A stretch of 64,000 nucleotides of DNA from Trichopria drosophilae (Eukaryota; Arthropoda; Insecta; Hymenoptera; Diapriidae): positions 23,471,001 through 23,535,000 of the forward strand of contig CM059587.1 in NCBI GenBank assembly GCA_030407085.1, in the 5' to 3' direction. A program made the position numbers and the translations under genes. How positions within the stretch are numbered: position 1 is the stretch's first letter; each line of letters opens with the position of its first letter. Below, one piece after another: positions 38,022 to 47,877 of the stretch. The notes under the pieces are model-generated. The model saw only the letters and a list, made by a program, of their open reading frames with translations, was not told the origin of the DNA and ran no database searches.

Positions 38022-39677
38022 GACCGATTCCATTCAAAATCGGGCAGGGGTACTATGTTGACTTCTCAAAAATTATTTTCCATGAAATACGTTGTTCTTT
38101 AGGGCAAATAAGGTGACCCGTATTTTTTTGTTTCACGGAAATTTTTTTTTTTTTTTTAAAGTTCTGAGCAATTTAAAATTCACGCGTAAATCTGCAAATT
38201 CCAAAAAAATATGCAAAAAATTTTTTTAAAATGCAATATTTTCTACGGTTATTAATTTTAAATTATTTAATATTAAATATTTTATTATTATTGCTCGTTC
38301 ATATGGTAGTATTATTGGTACTTTATCGATATCTAATAATAATAATATTGACAAAAATTGAAAAAAAAAAATGGCGGCCATTTTTCGAAAAAAATTAAAA
38401 GTTAATTTTCTCAAAAACATCAGTTTTTTTTCGTCACTTTTTTTTTCATAGATTACTGGTAATATTAGTCACAAAATCTGAGTAGTCACATAGGCGCTAA
38501 ACGAAGCTACTTGCTTGTAGAATTTTTTTACTGTTTTTCAATTTGAAGTACAAGTTTCGTCGAGGTGGGACATATTTTATTTTATCTAAATCATTTAACT
38601 AATCATTTAAAGGAAAATATGTCGAAAACCTAACATTCAATGACCTGATATTTTAAAAACCCGACACTCAAAAAAACCGACATTTAAAAAACCGACAATT
38701 TAAAAAACAAGCAATTTTTCGACTTTCGACGCATCGATTTTTTAGTTTTTTTTTTTTTAAGTTGTCGACATTTTAAAGAGTCCGATTTTTGCATGTCGGG
38801 TTTTTGAGGTGTCGGATTTTTGGCGTATTTAATAAATTTTTACAATATTTTTGTCTCAAATATGTTCTTGATATGATATTTTTCAATTCACTAGTAACGT
38901 TCTAATTTCGAATCTGACGCAATTCACGGCATGCGATTGTTTTATGTAGTTAATTTGGCGGCCACAAGGGGCCAATGCGACTGCAACTCGGCAAATGCAA
39001 AAACCGGACTCTACAAAAACTTGACACTTAAAAAAACTCGACAATTTGTAAAAAAAAAAACTAAAAAAACGATGCGTCGAAAGTCGAGAAATTGGTCGTT
39101 TTTTAAATTATCGTTTTTTTTAAATGTCGGGGTTTTGAGTGTCAGGTTTTTAAAACATCAGGTCATTGAATGTTAGGTTTTCGACATATTTCCCTTTGTT
39201 AAATGATTTAGATAAAATAAAATATGTCCCACCTCGACGAAACTTGTACTTCAAATTGAAAAACAGTAAAAAAATTCTACAGGCAAGTAGCTTCGTTTAG
39301 CGCCTATGTGACTGCTCAGATTTTGTGACTAATATTACCAGTAATCTTTAAAAAAAAACTGATGTTTTTGAGAAAATTAACTTTTAATTTTATAAGATAA
39401 AGTACCAATAACACTACCATATGAACGAGCAATAATAGTAAAATATTAATAACCGCAGAAAATATAGCATTTTAAAAAAATTTACTCCGTATTTTTTGGA
39501 ATTTGCAGATTTACGAGTGAATTTTAAATTGCTCAGAACATAAAAAAAAAAAAAAATTTTCCGTGAAACAAAAAAATACGGGTCACCTTATTTGCCCTAA
39601 AGAACAACATATTTTATGGAAAATAATTTTTGAGAAGTCAACATAGTACCCCTGCCCGATTTTGAATGGAATCGGTC
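38022..39677. mobile_element. Giant foldback element (1,656 bp near-palindrome)
   Basis: The left arm (38022-38793) and right arm (38996-39677) are inverted copies over about 680-770 bases. Termini read GACCGATTCCATTCAAAATC and its complement. Matching landmarks in both arms include GGGCAGGGGTACTATGTTGA, AGTACAAGTTTCGTCGAGGT and GACTTTCGACGCATCG. Inside each arm is a decayed tandem array of AAAACCGACA-type units (38640-38710; 39013-39060 and 39110-39160). The arms differ by small indels, for instance ATGGCGGCCATTTTTCG near 38372 present only on the left. The centre (about 38794-38995) is unique and GC-richer around 38950. No transposase ORF. Flanking A runs could be a target-site duplication. 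Resembles Foldback-type DNA transposons. Confidence 0.82.
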
Positions 39678-41430
39678 AAAAACAAATATAAAAAAGTAAT
39701 TAAAAAAAAAGAGTAACTCATCGTAGCCTCCACGTAGCACATTTAAAGGGGCAGGAATTTCTAAAAACTATTATTCATTGATTTTCATCAGAATTGTATG
39801 TTTTATATTTGCCATATTCGTCATGTTAATATTAATATGTCAATTTCAGATCTCAAGCGAGTGGTCTTTAAAACCATTACATCTCTATTCATCAGAGAAT
39901 TACAGGTTTTTCCTTTCTCAAGTCCGCCATTTTGTAACTACCATTTTGAATTTAATATTATGAATTCATATTCGGAATCAACGACCGTAAAAACCGCATT
40001 ATATAGTTCACTAGTTTACTCATTATCGTTAAATAATTGATTCAATAACCATTTCCTCAAATTCGGGTGTCTTAAATCGCTGTGCATCGATTGGATTTTG
40101 AAGATATTGTTATCATTATTATATTAACTATATCTAAACTTATAGGCGAATATAAAATTAATGTTCTCTACAATAATACGTACTCAATGCCATAAATACA
40201 TGTCAAGAGGGGATTTACCGCTGATGCTGTTTTCCAAACTAACCTAAATGTGGAATAATTCCAAACATGTTTTACGGACCGTTTAAGAAATTATTATTTA
40301 ACGATTATTTATGAAAACATCGATAGTTTTTCCAAGGCGCCCTGAAAATGTACTGAGAGTTTTTTGACAACTGCCGAAATATACAAAAATATTACAAAAT
40401 TTTATAAAATTTTTCATAATATCTTTGGTGACTTTCACGGAACGAAATTATTTCATGTATTTTGCGAAAATCTTACTAGTTCAATTAAATTGTTAAATTG
40501 AACATTAATGTTTGTTGACTTTTAACAGTGTTGACAAAATATTGATTTTTCATTCTTTGGTGTGTGTTTTCCATTCCCTCGCCTCCTGATGACTTCATTC
40601 ATCATGCATATTGAAACAGATGACAAAGCAAAGGAATTCCTCATGGAAATTTTGAAACAATTTTATTTTGATGTAATTTTGTGACCCATACTCCCAGTAA
40701 CTCAAAAGTGCAGTGTTCTCATATCCGCCATTTTGGATTTATGGTGTGATTTCATATTTGCCAATTATCTTGCTTGCTTTTAATTATTCGACAAAAATAC
40801 TCAAAATAAAAGTTGTAGGGAATTAAATTTGCAACAATTAGATATTTCCAAAAATTTATTATTGATTATACAGACCCACAAAAAAAACGAAAATCCGGAT
40901 CAGGAGGTCAGACTATGTCTATAATACGTTTTTTAGGTCGTTGAATTGGAATCCGAAGTCCATTTCACTCCACCACGTCAGGTTTTTGACATAACATGAA
41001 AAAACCTCAAAAAATCCTATAATTTACCTTAAAATATGAAAATAAAACATGATTTGAGCTTGGAAGTCCATGCCATATCTCCGTTATGTTTTTGGACTCG
41101 CTGAAACCATATCCGATGCCCATTCAGCCCGATCACGTTAAGTTCTTGGCATAACCTCAAAAAGAGATCTAAAAATATGAAACCCTAAAATATGAAAATA
41201 AAGAAAAATTTTGGCCTGGAAGACATACAATGTTTGCTGGCCAGTCCTGGACACTACTGGAATGTATAGTAGATAGTTCTGGACAATAATGGAAGTGCGT
41301 TTCGTTCCGACCAAAATGGCCGCCTCCGTCCTAATGCATTCACTCCCCCCTAGTGCAGAGTACACCCAAAGACATTCTTACCCAAAGAAAATATGCATTA
41401 GGACGAGAAAGAAATATGCGTTCGGACGGT
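39678..41430. repeat. Intergenic DNA with degenerate repeat units near 40.86-41.24 kb
   Basis: From about 40860 two decayed units repeat the order AATCCGAAGTCCATTT...CACGTCAGGTTTTTGACATAAC...AAAATATGAAAATAAA (second unit near 41100-41200: CCGATGCCCATTCAG, CACGTTAAGTTCTTGGCATAAC, AAAATATGAAAATAAA). Related words occur at 54600-54660. An inverted 12-mer GTCCTAATGCAT (41328) and ATGCATTAGGAC (41393) lies just outside the proposed LTR. The rest is AT-rich with no gene. Confidence 0.4.
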
Positions 41431-42349
41431 TGTAAAATTCCCTTTTAATGGATTTTACTTCTCATGAACACTTCGCAAATTTTACAAGAACGAACAGACA
41501 AAAACAAAAGTATAAGAACTTCGGTAAATAATCGTTCACAAAAAATATATAATGATTGTGGTGAAATCGAAAATAATAAACAATTTTATTTATATTATAA
41601 TACAAAAACTTTGTTTTAACATTAATTAATTAAACCGCGAGAGAGAGAAAGAGCCCGATACTAAATTGTATTTATCAATTTTTCTTGATTGCGTCGAATC
41701 ATGGCGTAGACCCAGTTGTCGTCCTTGTATTTGTCAATTTTTCTTGATTGCGTCTAATCGTGGCATAGGCCCAGTTGTCGTCCCTTGGAAAATGATCGAA
41801 GGTGAACCAATTAGGCCAAATCGCAAGCGTCGCTGGTAGAATAGCCATCTTTGTGCAGATACGTGGCATCTGATCTGGCCATGTTGAATTTTCGAATTTC
41901 CTCGGTATGGGCGGTGAAACGAATCTTTTGGAGAGACCAAAATTCTTTTAGATATACCGGAACCACCCTCTTGGTTTTTTGGACACGCTGTATCTCATGA
42001 AGCAGAAGAAGCTTGGCGTGGCTTGGCGCGTGCGATGAGGTTCTCCACGGTAACCAATGCCGAGATGACTCAGTCCCGCACTAAGACTCTCTTATCGGGT
42101 TTCGTTTTTCAACTGACTACTGCGGCGGTGCTCCTAGCCTCCCACCACATGGCCAATCGGCGTGATAGAGCATCCGAAGTCCATAAATTATATAGAATGA
42201 AGACACACTCGTTGTCCTTCTGCCGTACGCATGATGTCGGGTACCGCCGTGTGCCACTAGAGTCCGCTGCCGCTCGATTTACCATGCTTGGAGACCGTCC
42301 CTACCTACCGCTCTTTCTCTCTCTCTTACATAAAGCGCATGTTACATCA
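41431..42349 (-). repeat. Candidate 3' LTR of the retrotransposon
   Basis: After integrase the minus strand shows a purine tract (AATAATAGGGGGA) and then TGATGTAACATGC, a typical LTR start, placing the inner boundary at 42349. A TATA-like TATATAATT near 42190 and an AATAAA near 41587 fit promoter and poly(A) functions. The outer boundary at 41431 (LTR end GGGAATTTTACA) is only a guess because no second LTR exists for comparison. The 143-codon plus ORF here is antisense noise. Confidence 0.45.
41671..41788. repeat. 59-bp tandem duplication within the LTR region
   Basis: TCAATTTTTCTTGATTGCGT occurs at 41675 and again at 41734, followed in both by a GGC(G/A)TAG(A/G)CCCAGTTGTCGTCC segment. The two units are about 90 percent identical by eye. 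Confidence 0.8.
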
Positions 42350-42517
42350 GTCCCCCTATTATTTTCAGTATTTGTCACCCCAAATCACGGAAATAATACT
42401 TCCACAAGTACAAATTATACGCTTATGTCGCTCGCTGCACAAAGAATGCCCTGAATTTTAATTAAAACTAACATCACATCAAATAATCGTAGGTCAATGA
42501 ACTGAAGCCACAACGGA

Positions 42518-43636
42518 TCAAGTCAGACTTTCTTTTTCACCCGAAGTTATATATCTACGGAGACGGCTGTGATTGTAATTACCAATATTCATCAAATTTC
42601 TTTTAGGGTCTTCCAACGCATACGAATTATTGCCGAAATCCTGCAAAATCTCATAAGGGCCCTCATAGATATTAAAAAATTTCTTGGTTACTTTATCCAT
42701 TGCGTTCGAAAGATGCGGTACCCGTAACAAGACTAAATCTCCCACATTAAATTTTACTCGCGAAACTTTGGATTGTTGCTTTTTTCGATTATTAAAATTT
42801 CTCACAATATTCTCTCGCGCCATCCGAATTATCTCTTCATGATTTTTAGGGTTATTATTTGGGAACTTGACGAGATCCTGAATTTCATCCCGGACCGGTA
42901 TCCCGAAATGAACTTCCAATGGAGCAAATCCTGTACTATAATGGGTCGTGATATTAAGGATATTTTCGATCTCCTTTACGTGATTGACCCACATCGTATG
43001 CTTGTTCGAACACTTGGTTCTAAACATCCTTCCCAGTTCCCTCATTACGCGTTCAGCCGGGTTGGACTGCGGATGTCGCATCGAAATATATCCAACATCT
43101 ATCCCCTCCTTTTCCAATGTTTTCTTCCACAACGGCGAAGTAAATTGGGACCCATGGTCACTTATAATTCGCCGAGGTTTACCACATGACGGGATATAGT
43201 CATTCAGCACTTTGTTCAAGCTAATTTTCGTGGTCGCATTCTTTAGTGGGTATAATCGTACATACTTAGAAAATACGTCCAGGGTTACTAAAAGATATTG
43301 CACGCCTCCGCGTCCCCGGGGGCATGGCCCATAATAATCCAATGAAACCAGATCTTTGGGATGTTTAGACTCAACCAATTGGTAGGCTGCCTCCATAGAA
43401 ATATTCGGATATTTAACGCGTTGGCAGAGATCGCATGACAGAACAAATTGCTTCAGATGCTTGGACATTCTTCTCCAATAAAAGAACTTTTTCATATATT
43501 GACTCGTCTTATAAACACCAGGGTGTGACAATGTAGTATGTACAGCTTCAATTATTGAAGTACGAAGAACTTCCGGGACGACTAGTTGGTAACTTTCAGA
43601 TCCATCATGTTCATGAAATAAGATGTCATTATACAA
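42518..43636 (-). CDS. Retrotransposon integrase
   Basis: Integrase inserts the cDNA copy into host DNA. The segment of about 370 residues carries an N-terminal zinc-binding HHCC module (H33, H38, C68, C71), then a DD35E catalytic core: D100 in SLDYYGPCP, D160 in IISDHGSQF and E195 in SNPAERVMREL. The C-terminal part has the GPY-type module (YEGPYEIL) and a basic tail. The frame continues upstream across an in-frame TGA (43649-43651) into the RNase H segment, so in an intact element this would be the C-terminal part of Pol. It has no start codon of its own (the first codon counted is TTG). It ends about 170 bases before the proposed LTR. Confidence 0.9.
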   Translation of the reverse strand: MYNDILFHEHDGSESYQLVVPEVLRTSIIEAVHTTLSHPGVYKTSQYMKKFFYWRRMSKHLKQFVLSCDLCQRVKYPNISMEAAYQLVESKHPKDLVSLDYYGPCPRGRGGVQYLLVTLDVFSKYVRLYPLKNATTKISLNKVLNDYIPSCGKPRRIISDHGSQFTSPLWKKTLEKEGIDVGYISMRHPQSNPAERVMRELGRMFRTKCSNKHTMWVNHVKEIENILNITTHYSTGFAPLEVHFGIPVRDEIQDLVKFPNNNPKNHEEIIRMARENIVRNFNNRKKQQSKVSRVKFNVGDLVLLRVPHLSNAMDKVTKKFFNIYEGPYEILQDFGNNSYALEDPKRNLMNIGNYNHSRLRRYITSGEKESLT

Positions 43637-43648
43637 TTGAAAATTACC

Positions 43649-44299
43649 TCAATCTTCGCCCCTTTTGCACTTCTCAATAATCGGCGAAAGCTCCAAGTCT
43701 TCCATTTGTAACATTGACAAATTTCTTAATTTACGGTTCAAAACAGAATTCTTTTTTATCATGCCAACTAATGCCACGACCAAATTACCTGATTCCCCAT
43801 GATTCAAAGAAAGCGGCAGTCGACCAGTTAAAGCAGAAACAATCAAGGTGGTTGGAGTTTTTTCGTAGAATTTCCCTTCAGGATTACGACTCAGAAAATC
43901 TGCCATAACATTTTCCGAGCCCTTACAAGGATTTACATAAAAAGAATATTGCTGAAGAATCAAACCCCATCGTATCAATCGAGCGCTTTGGAATTGGGCT
44001 GATCTCAAAAAGACCAAGCTTTTGTGATCCGTCAATATCTCAAACCTAATCCCGATTAAATATACGCGAAATTTGGTTACCGCATAAATAATTCCCAAGA
44101 GTTCCTTCTCAGTTGTTGTATACCGGCTTTCTGCATCAGTCAGGCACCTACTAACTACCGCTATTATACGTCGAATTCCGGACTCATCGATTTGAAAAAG
44201 AATTCCCCCCAAACCCCGATCGCTTCCGTCTGTTTGAACCGAATAATCAAGTGACGTATCTATATAACTCAATGATGAATGGGGATACCGTATCCCCAA
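43649..44299 (-). pseudogene. Retrotransposon RNase H segment of broken pol
   Basis: Contains the RNase H signatures in order: TDGSDRGLGG (first catalytic Asp), TEKELLG (catalytic Glu), LTDHKSL (Asp) and ADFLSRNP (last Asp). RNase H degrades the RNA strand during reverse transcription. The linker to integrase follows to residue 216, where an in-frame TGA separates it from the integrase segment. Upstream it overlaps the RT segment in another frame, so a small indel lies near 44.3 kb. It has no Met start and is a fragment of Pol. Confidence 0.85.
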
Positions 44300-44708
44300 A
44301 ATTTCCCTTAAGGCGCGCGAATGCCTCTGAATGAAAACTGGTCCAATGCCATGGGACTCCCTTTTTTAACAATCCCCTTAATGGATCAACATACGACGCA
44401 TGATTCAAATTGAACTCAAGATAATAATTATAGACTCCTAGGAATCTTTGTAGCTCTTTTACACTTTTAGGTTCTTCGAAATTTACAATAGCATCCACTC
44501 GGCCTGGATCCGGATGTATGCCGTCCCCCGATAACACAAATCCTAGGAATGGTATTGTTCCCTTCAAGAATTCACACTTTGCGATTCGCAAGGTGAAATT
44601 CCTCTTGAACAGACCATCGAAAAGACGTCTCATAACATCAAGATGCCGGGCAAACGAGCTTGTTCCCACTAATAAATCATCTATATATATCGAAAGTTCA
44701 TCATTCAA
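44247..44708 (-). pseudogene. Retrotransposon reverse transcriptase, palm/thumb segment
   Basis: Begins just before the catalytic box SIYIDDLLVG (YIDD, the YxDD motif of reverse transcriptases), followed by the block CEFLKGTIPFLGFVLSGDGI and the connection block (PKSVKELQRFLGVYNYY) typical of Ty3/gypsy RT. Frame is lost at both ends: upstream by a lesion near 44.84 kb and downstream near 44.3 kb. A remnant of Pol, not a separate gene. Confidence 0.85.
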
Positions 44709-44878
44709 ATCATCGTCACATGCATAACTTAGCGCGCGAATGAACCCGCTCCCGGCGGTCTTAAGCCCGAATGGGACCCTGCAGAACCGGTAAGTTTTCC
44801 CCTCAAAGATGAACCCTGTATAATTACGGGAGTCTGGCTTAACGGAACTTGCCAGTATCTGTGTGTAAGGTCCATTTT

Positions 44879-45625
44879 TTAGAAGAATTTCACCCCGTGA
44901 AACTTCTGCAATAACTCCTTTACAAGAGGCGGGGATTCGTGATCATCTTCGACGATGTTATTTAAGTGACGCGCGTCCAAGCAAATGCGTATCCTACCAT
45001 CAGCCTTTTGCACAATCCTAAGCGGGTTGATGTACGGTGTAATTGCCCGCTCTATAATGCCTTCTTCAAGCATATCTTTTATTTCAGCGGCTACCGCACC
45101 CCGAACAGACGATGGGACTGAGTAATTTCTCTTTAAATAAGGTTTGTTCTCAACTAAACGTATTTCATGTTCGTACCCCTTCGCACACCCTAATTTTTGC
45201 TTAAAAATATCTCGATACTCATATAGCAAACTCTTAAATTCGCGACGCTGATCCACATTTAAATTTTCCACTGATTCTGCAATATTATTTAATTCTTCAC
45301 ATAATTGTCGTTCTTCGTCATTTTCCTTGTCTTGGTTCGCAACAGTATTTGGATATTGATATCCGGTTTCACAATGATTCTGTAGATCACTATCAACATT
45401 CATCAATCCCACAACTTTGTCAGGAGGGTCATTTCTTTCGCGATCGATAATACAATCAAAATACTCATCATCAGAATCATTAGGAAACTCAGATTCTTTT
45501 TGCACGCAATCAATATATTCGCCATCAGATTCATTGTCCATTTCATTATAATTTACCGGTTTATTCATTACAATTACATTTACATTATGAACCATCCAAA
45601 TTGATTTGATTATTCGCATCGTCAA
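44879..45625 (-). pseudogene. Retrotransposon Pol: acidic linker and RT fingers segment
   Basis: The first 110 or so residues are an acidic Asp/Asn/Glu-rich linker. RT homology then begins: YRDIFKQKLGCAKGYEHEI, LEEGIIERAITPYINPLRIV and DGRIRICLDARHLN are the usual blocks upstream of the catalytic aspartate. The segment ends at TAA (44877-44879), exactly where the motif-A block follows in the same frame (KMDLTHRYWQVP lies after the stop), so this is a nonsense lesion. A further small frameshift follows near 44.84 kb. The start counted is a TTG and the frame differs from the protease ORF it overlaps. Confidence 0.85.
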
Positions 45626-46559
45626 ATACGTTTTCCACCCTCATAGGTACGATATCGTTGCGTATGATATTCATATGTCTCTCATTAATAAACCGATGAT
45701 GGTCATTATTCACGTTATACAGTTCATCATAATTTACTTTATTAATCACATAATCGGCATCTGCCATTTCAACATATTCCCCCATATTAACATTACTACC
45801 TTTTTCATCATTATCATCATTATCATTGACGAGAGAACATATTTCATCATATTCAACATCATATTTTTTATTATCATCACATTGATTGCCTTGCACCCTA
45901 ACATAATTTGGACGATGGTTCTGATTCAATACACCTTGTGTCTCTTTATTTTCATCATTAGCAATACAATTACGCGAGTCATCATTGAAATCAATTTCAC
46001 TAAACCCCCTCGAATTTAGGACAAATACTAAAGTGGCATCCCGAGATTTAGAACAAATTATTCTGTCTCCAGATTCTCTTCCATAGCGAATCGAATCCTT
46101 TGAAATTCTCTTTCCCGCCCAGTGAATAGAGTTTTCTCGAAAATTTATTACAGCCCCATATTTAATTAAGAAATCATTTCCCAATATCATCTCAGTAGAC
46201 AGGTGAGGTATTACTAAAAACGAGAAGTCCCCCTTAATTCCATCAACTACAAATTCTAAAAATACTTGTCTTTTAATTTGTGTCGCCTTTTTCCCAATCG
46301 CTGTCGATATTAACAGATTGGATACAGGAAGCTCTTGAATTGGTACCGCATTAATTAATTTCCTATAATAATTATCAGATATACAAGTTATCTGACTTCC
46401 TGTATCCAGTAAAGCCCACAAACTTTGATGATTCACTTGAATTAGCATATGGGGACATTGAAATAATTCCTTATTGGTTATGGAGATATCATCGGACCTT
46501 CTCCCCGAAACTTCCCTTTCAAAATTGTCTAAAAACTCATAATCATTTCGACGGCACAT
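45585..46559 (-). CDS. Retrotransposon aspartic protease with long acidic C-terminal extension
   Basis: Retroviral-type pepsin-fold protease that would cleave Gag and Pol. The active-site motif LLDTGSQITCIS is at about residues 49-60 and the matching MILGNDFLIKYG block at about 124-135, giving a normal domain length of about 110 residues. An acidic, Asn/Asp-rich tail of about 180 residues follows with no recognisable domain. The frame is open upstream of the ATG at 46559 as far as the gag overlap and is -1 relative to gag, so translation is expected by ribosomal frameshifting, not from this ATG. It overlaps the next pol segment by 41 bases in a different frame, either a decay indel or a second recoding site. 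Confidence 0.88.
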   Translation of the reverse strand: MCRRNDYEFLDNFEREVSGRRSDDISITNKELFQCPHMLIQVNHQSLWALLDTGSQITCISDNYYRKLINAVPIQELPVSNLLISTAIGKKATQIKRQVFLEFVVDGIKGDFSFLVIPHLSTEMILGNDFLIKYGAVINFRENSIHWAGKRISKDSIRYGRESGDRIICSKSRDATLVFVLNSRGFSEIDFNDDSRNCIANDENKETQGVLNQNHRPNYVRVQGNQCDDNKKYDVEYDEICSLVNDNDDNDEKGSNVNMGEYVEMADADYVINKVNYDELYNVNNDHHRFINERHMNIIRNDIVPMRVENVFDDANNQINLDGS

Positions 46560-46598
46560 TGCTTGGACGGAATTCAGTGTGCCGTTTATCCGTTTAAA
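46551..46598 (-). promoter_or_regulatory. Gag-pro -1 ribosomal frameshift cassette
   Basis: On the minus strand, codons TCT-TTA-AAC of gag contain the slippery heptamer T-TTA-AAC (plus coordinates 46592-46598) in the correct zero-frame phase. A 6-base spacer GGATAA includes the gag stop. Then ACGGCACA (46578-46585) pairs perfectly with TGTGCCGT (46551-46558) around a 19-base loop. Slipping back one base enters exactly the protease frame. Heptamer type, spacer length and stem match classic -1 frameshift signals. Confidence 0.8.
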
Positions 46599-47113
46599 GA
46601 ATGTTCATTGTTTACACCGTTATTCCCTTGAATATTAGTATTAGTGGGTGGTGGGTATCGGGTATCAGGAAACTGGCTATATGCATTCGCATTTTCCGTA
46701 ATTCTATGGTTTACCCCACGACTATTACTTGCTTGAGTATTTAGGGGATTATATGGTCTATTCGCACTTCTATAATTCTGGTTATCATTATATTTTCGAG
46801 GATAGGACCGCATATTTCGAACACGGTTGTCATTTTGCTGATTTGATGGGATTCGATTCGAATTGAAATTTTTTATTTCTTTATCACGTTCCGCTTGAAC
46901 TTTGTCTAAATTTACTGAAATCCGAATGATAGCATTTTCATCCATATAATCAACTGAGGCAAGCGATTCACATACTTTTAATGGAAATTGTTCACAAATA
47001 ATATAATTTATTTCTTCGTCACACATCTTTGGTATAAAATGACTCGCTTCTCTCACCTTTTTATAGAAATATTTTTGTAAACTTCCATTTTCACTTTTGT
47101 ATGTATCATCCAT
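46586..47113 (-). CDS. Retrotransposon Gag, C-terminal part (5'-truncated)
   Basis: 175 codons from the ATG at 47113, but an in-frame stop and an inverted repeat lie immediately upstream. The N-terminal capsid half is probably lost and this ATG is probably internal. The first half holds capsid-like helices (CDEEINYIICEQFPLKV, then an ASVDY...IIRISVNLDKVQAE helix). The second half is a basic, Arg/Asn/Tyr/Pro-rich tail with no CCHC zinc knuckle, suggesting RNA binding through basic disordered sequence. The frame ends in the -1 frameshift site leading to protease. Confidence 0.75.
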   Translation of the reverse strand: MDDTYKSENGSLQKYFYKKVREASHFIPKMCDEEINYIICEQFPLKVCESLASVDYMDENAIIRISVNLDKVQAERDKEIKNFNSNRIPSNQQNDNRVRNMRSYPRKYNDNQNYRSANRPYNPLNTQASNSRGVNHRITENANAYSQFPDTRYPPPTNTNIQGNNGVNNEHSLNG

Positions 47114-47115
47114 CC

Positions 47116-47877
47116 ATTATTTAATTACATTGAGCAGAGCTCGTACAAAGCACTACTTGACTGTTTTCGGGGTTGGTGTTTAAGAATCCAGTGTCGCCTT
47201 TATAAAATTCAAAACGGCGGATCCAAGATGGCGGACGTAAAATAAAAAATTTGAATTAACCTCAAGAAAATCAGTACTCCGGCCGCAAAATAAAACAATA
47301 AACTTAGGATCTAAAAATCACCACTTCCACTTTTTTTTGTTGCCATTAGTGCTTATCATGTCCAGGTCCGAGAGGTTGTGAAAATTGTAAAAATCAAAGA
47401 AACAATTTATCTACCCGTAGGGAAACAAAGACTAGATCATATTCCATATGATCTATTAAAAACTTTAGTTAGTCTATACTGAAATAAAATTTGGAATCTT
47501 ACACTGCATATAGATTGTTTTATAAAACAAAGTCTTGCCTTCCCTGGTTGGAAAATTTTTAGTCTTGCCTTCGCTGGTTGAACAACCGCTGGCATTACTA
47601 ATGGCGAACAAAAAAACCGTGAAATGATGATTTTAAGATCCTAAGTATATTTTTTATTTTGCGGCCGCCATTTTGGATTCGCTATTTTAAACATTGGATT
47701 CGTCATCAGCGACTCAAAAAAACCCCGAGTACTGATTTTCATGAGGTTAATTTAAATTTTTTATTTTTACATCCGCCATTTTGAATTTTATAAAAGCGAC
47801 ACTGGATTCTTAAACACCAACCCCGAAAACAGTCAAGCAGTGGTTTGTATGAGCTCTGCTCAATGTAGTTAAATAAT
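47116..47877. repeat. Long inverted repeat abutting the truncated gag (762 bp)
   Basis: Left arm 47116-47357 and right arm about 47592-47877 are inverted copies. ACATTGAGCAGAGCTC starts one and its complement ends the other; GACTGTTTTCGGGGTTGGTG and AAGAATCCAGTGTCGC occur in both. Each arm has private indels, for example extra GAGTCGCTGATGACGAATCC on the right. The centre (about 47358-47591) carries a tandem AGTCTTGCCTTCxCTGGTTG pair (about 47530 and 47561). The arms belong to the ATGGCGGAT dispersed family. No ORF. Confidence 0.75.

Larger units (their letters stand above)
41431..47113 (-). mobile_element. Ty3/gypsy-type LTR retrotransposon, 5'-truncated and degraded
   Basis: Minus-strand order is gag, aspartic protease, reverse transcriptase, RNase H, integrase, then a candidate 3' LTR. 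Integrase after RNase H is the Ty3/gypsy (Metaviridae) order. Integrase has a GPY-type C-terminal module and no visible chromodomain, and no envelope ORF follows it. Gag and protease frames are intact and joined by a recognisable -1 frameshift cassette. Pol is interrupted near 45.6 kb, at 44877-44879, near 44.84 kb, near 44.3 kb and at 43649-43651. No 5' LTR or primer-binding site is found, and the element stops at an inverted repeat beginning 47116. It is therefore an inactive copy. The clade within the family is not assigned. Confidence 0.88.

Noticed and set aside
42023..42454. 143-codon plus-strand ORF
   Set aside because: It lies antisense to the retrotransposon's 3' end and within the proposed LTR, with no domain signature.
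41431..42517. Envelope-like gene after integrase
   Set aside because: No minus-strand ORF with signal peptide or membrane anchor follows integrase.
45606..46019. 137-codon isoleucine-rich plus ORF
   Set aside because: Antisense shadow of the Asp/Asn-rich protease extension; its composition is explained by the opposite strand.
46586..47113. CCHC zinc knuckle in Gag
   Set aside because: No CX2CX4HX4C pattern is present; the tail is only basic and disordered.
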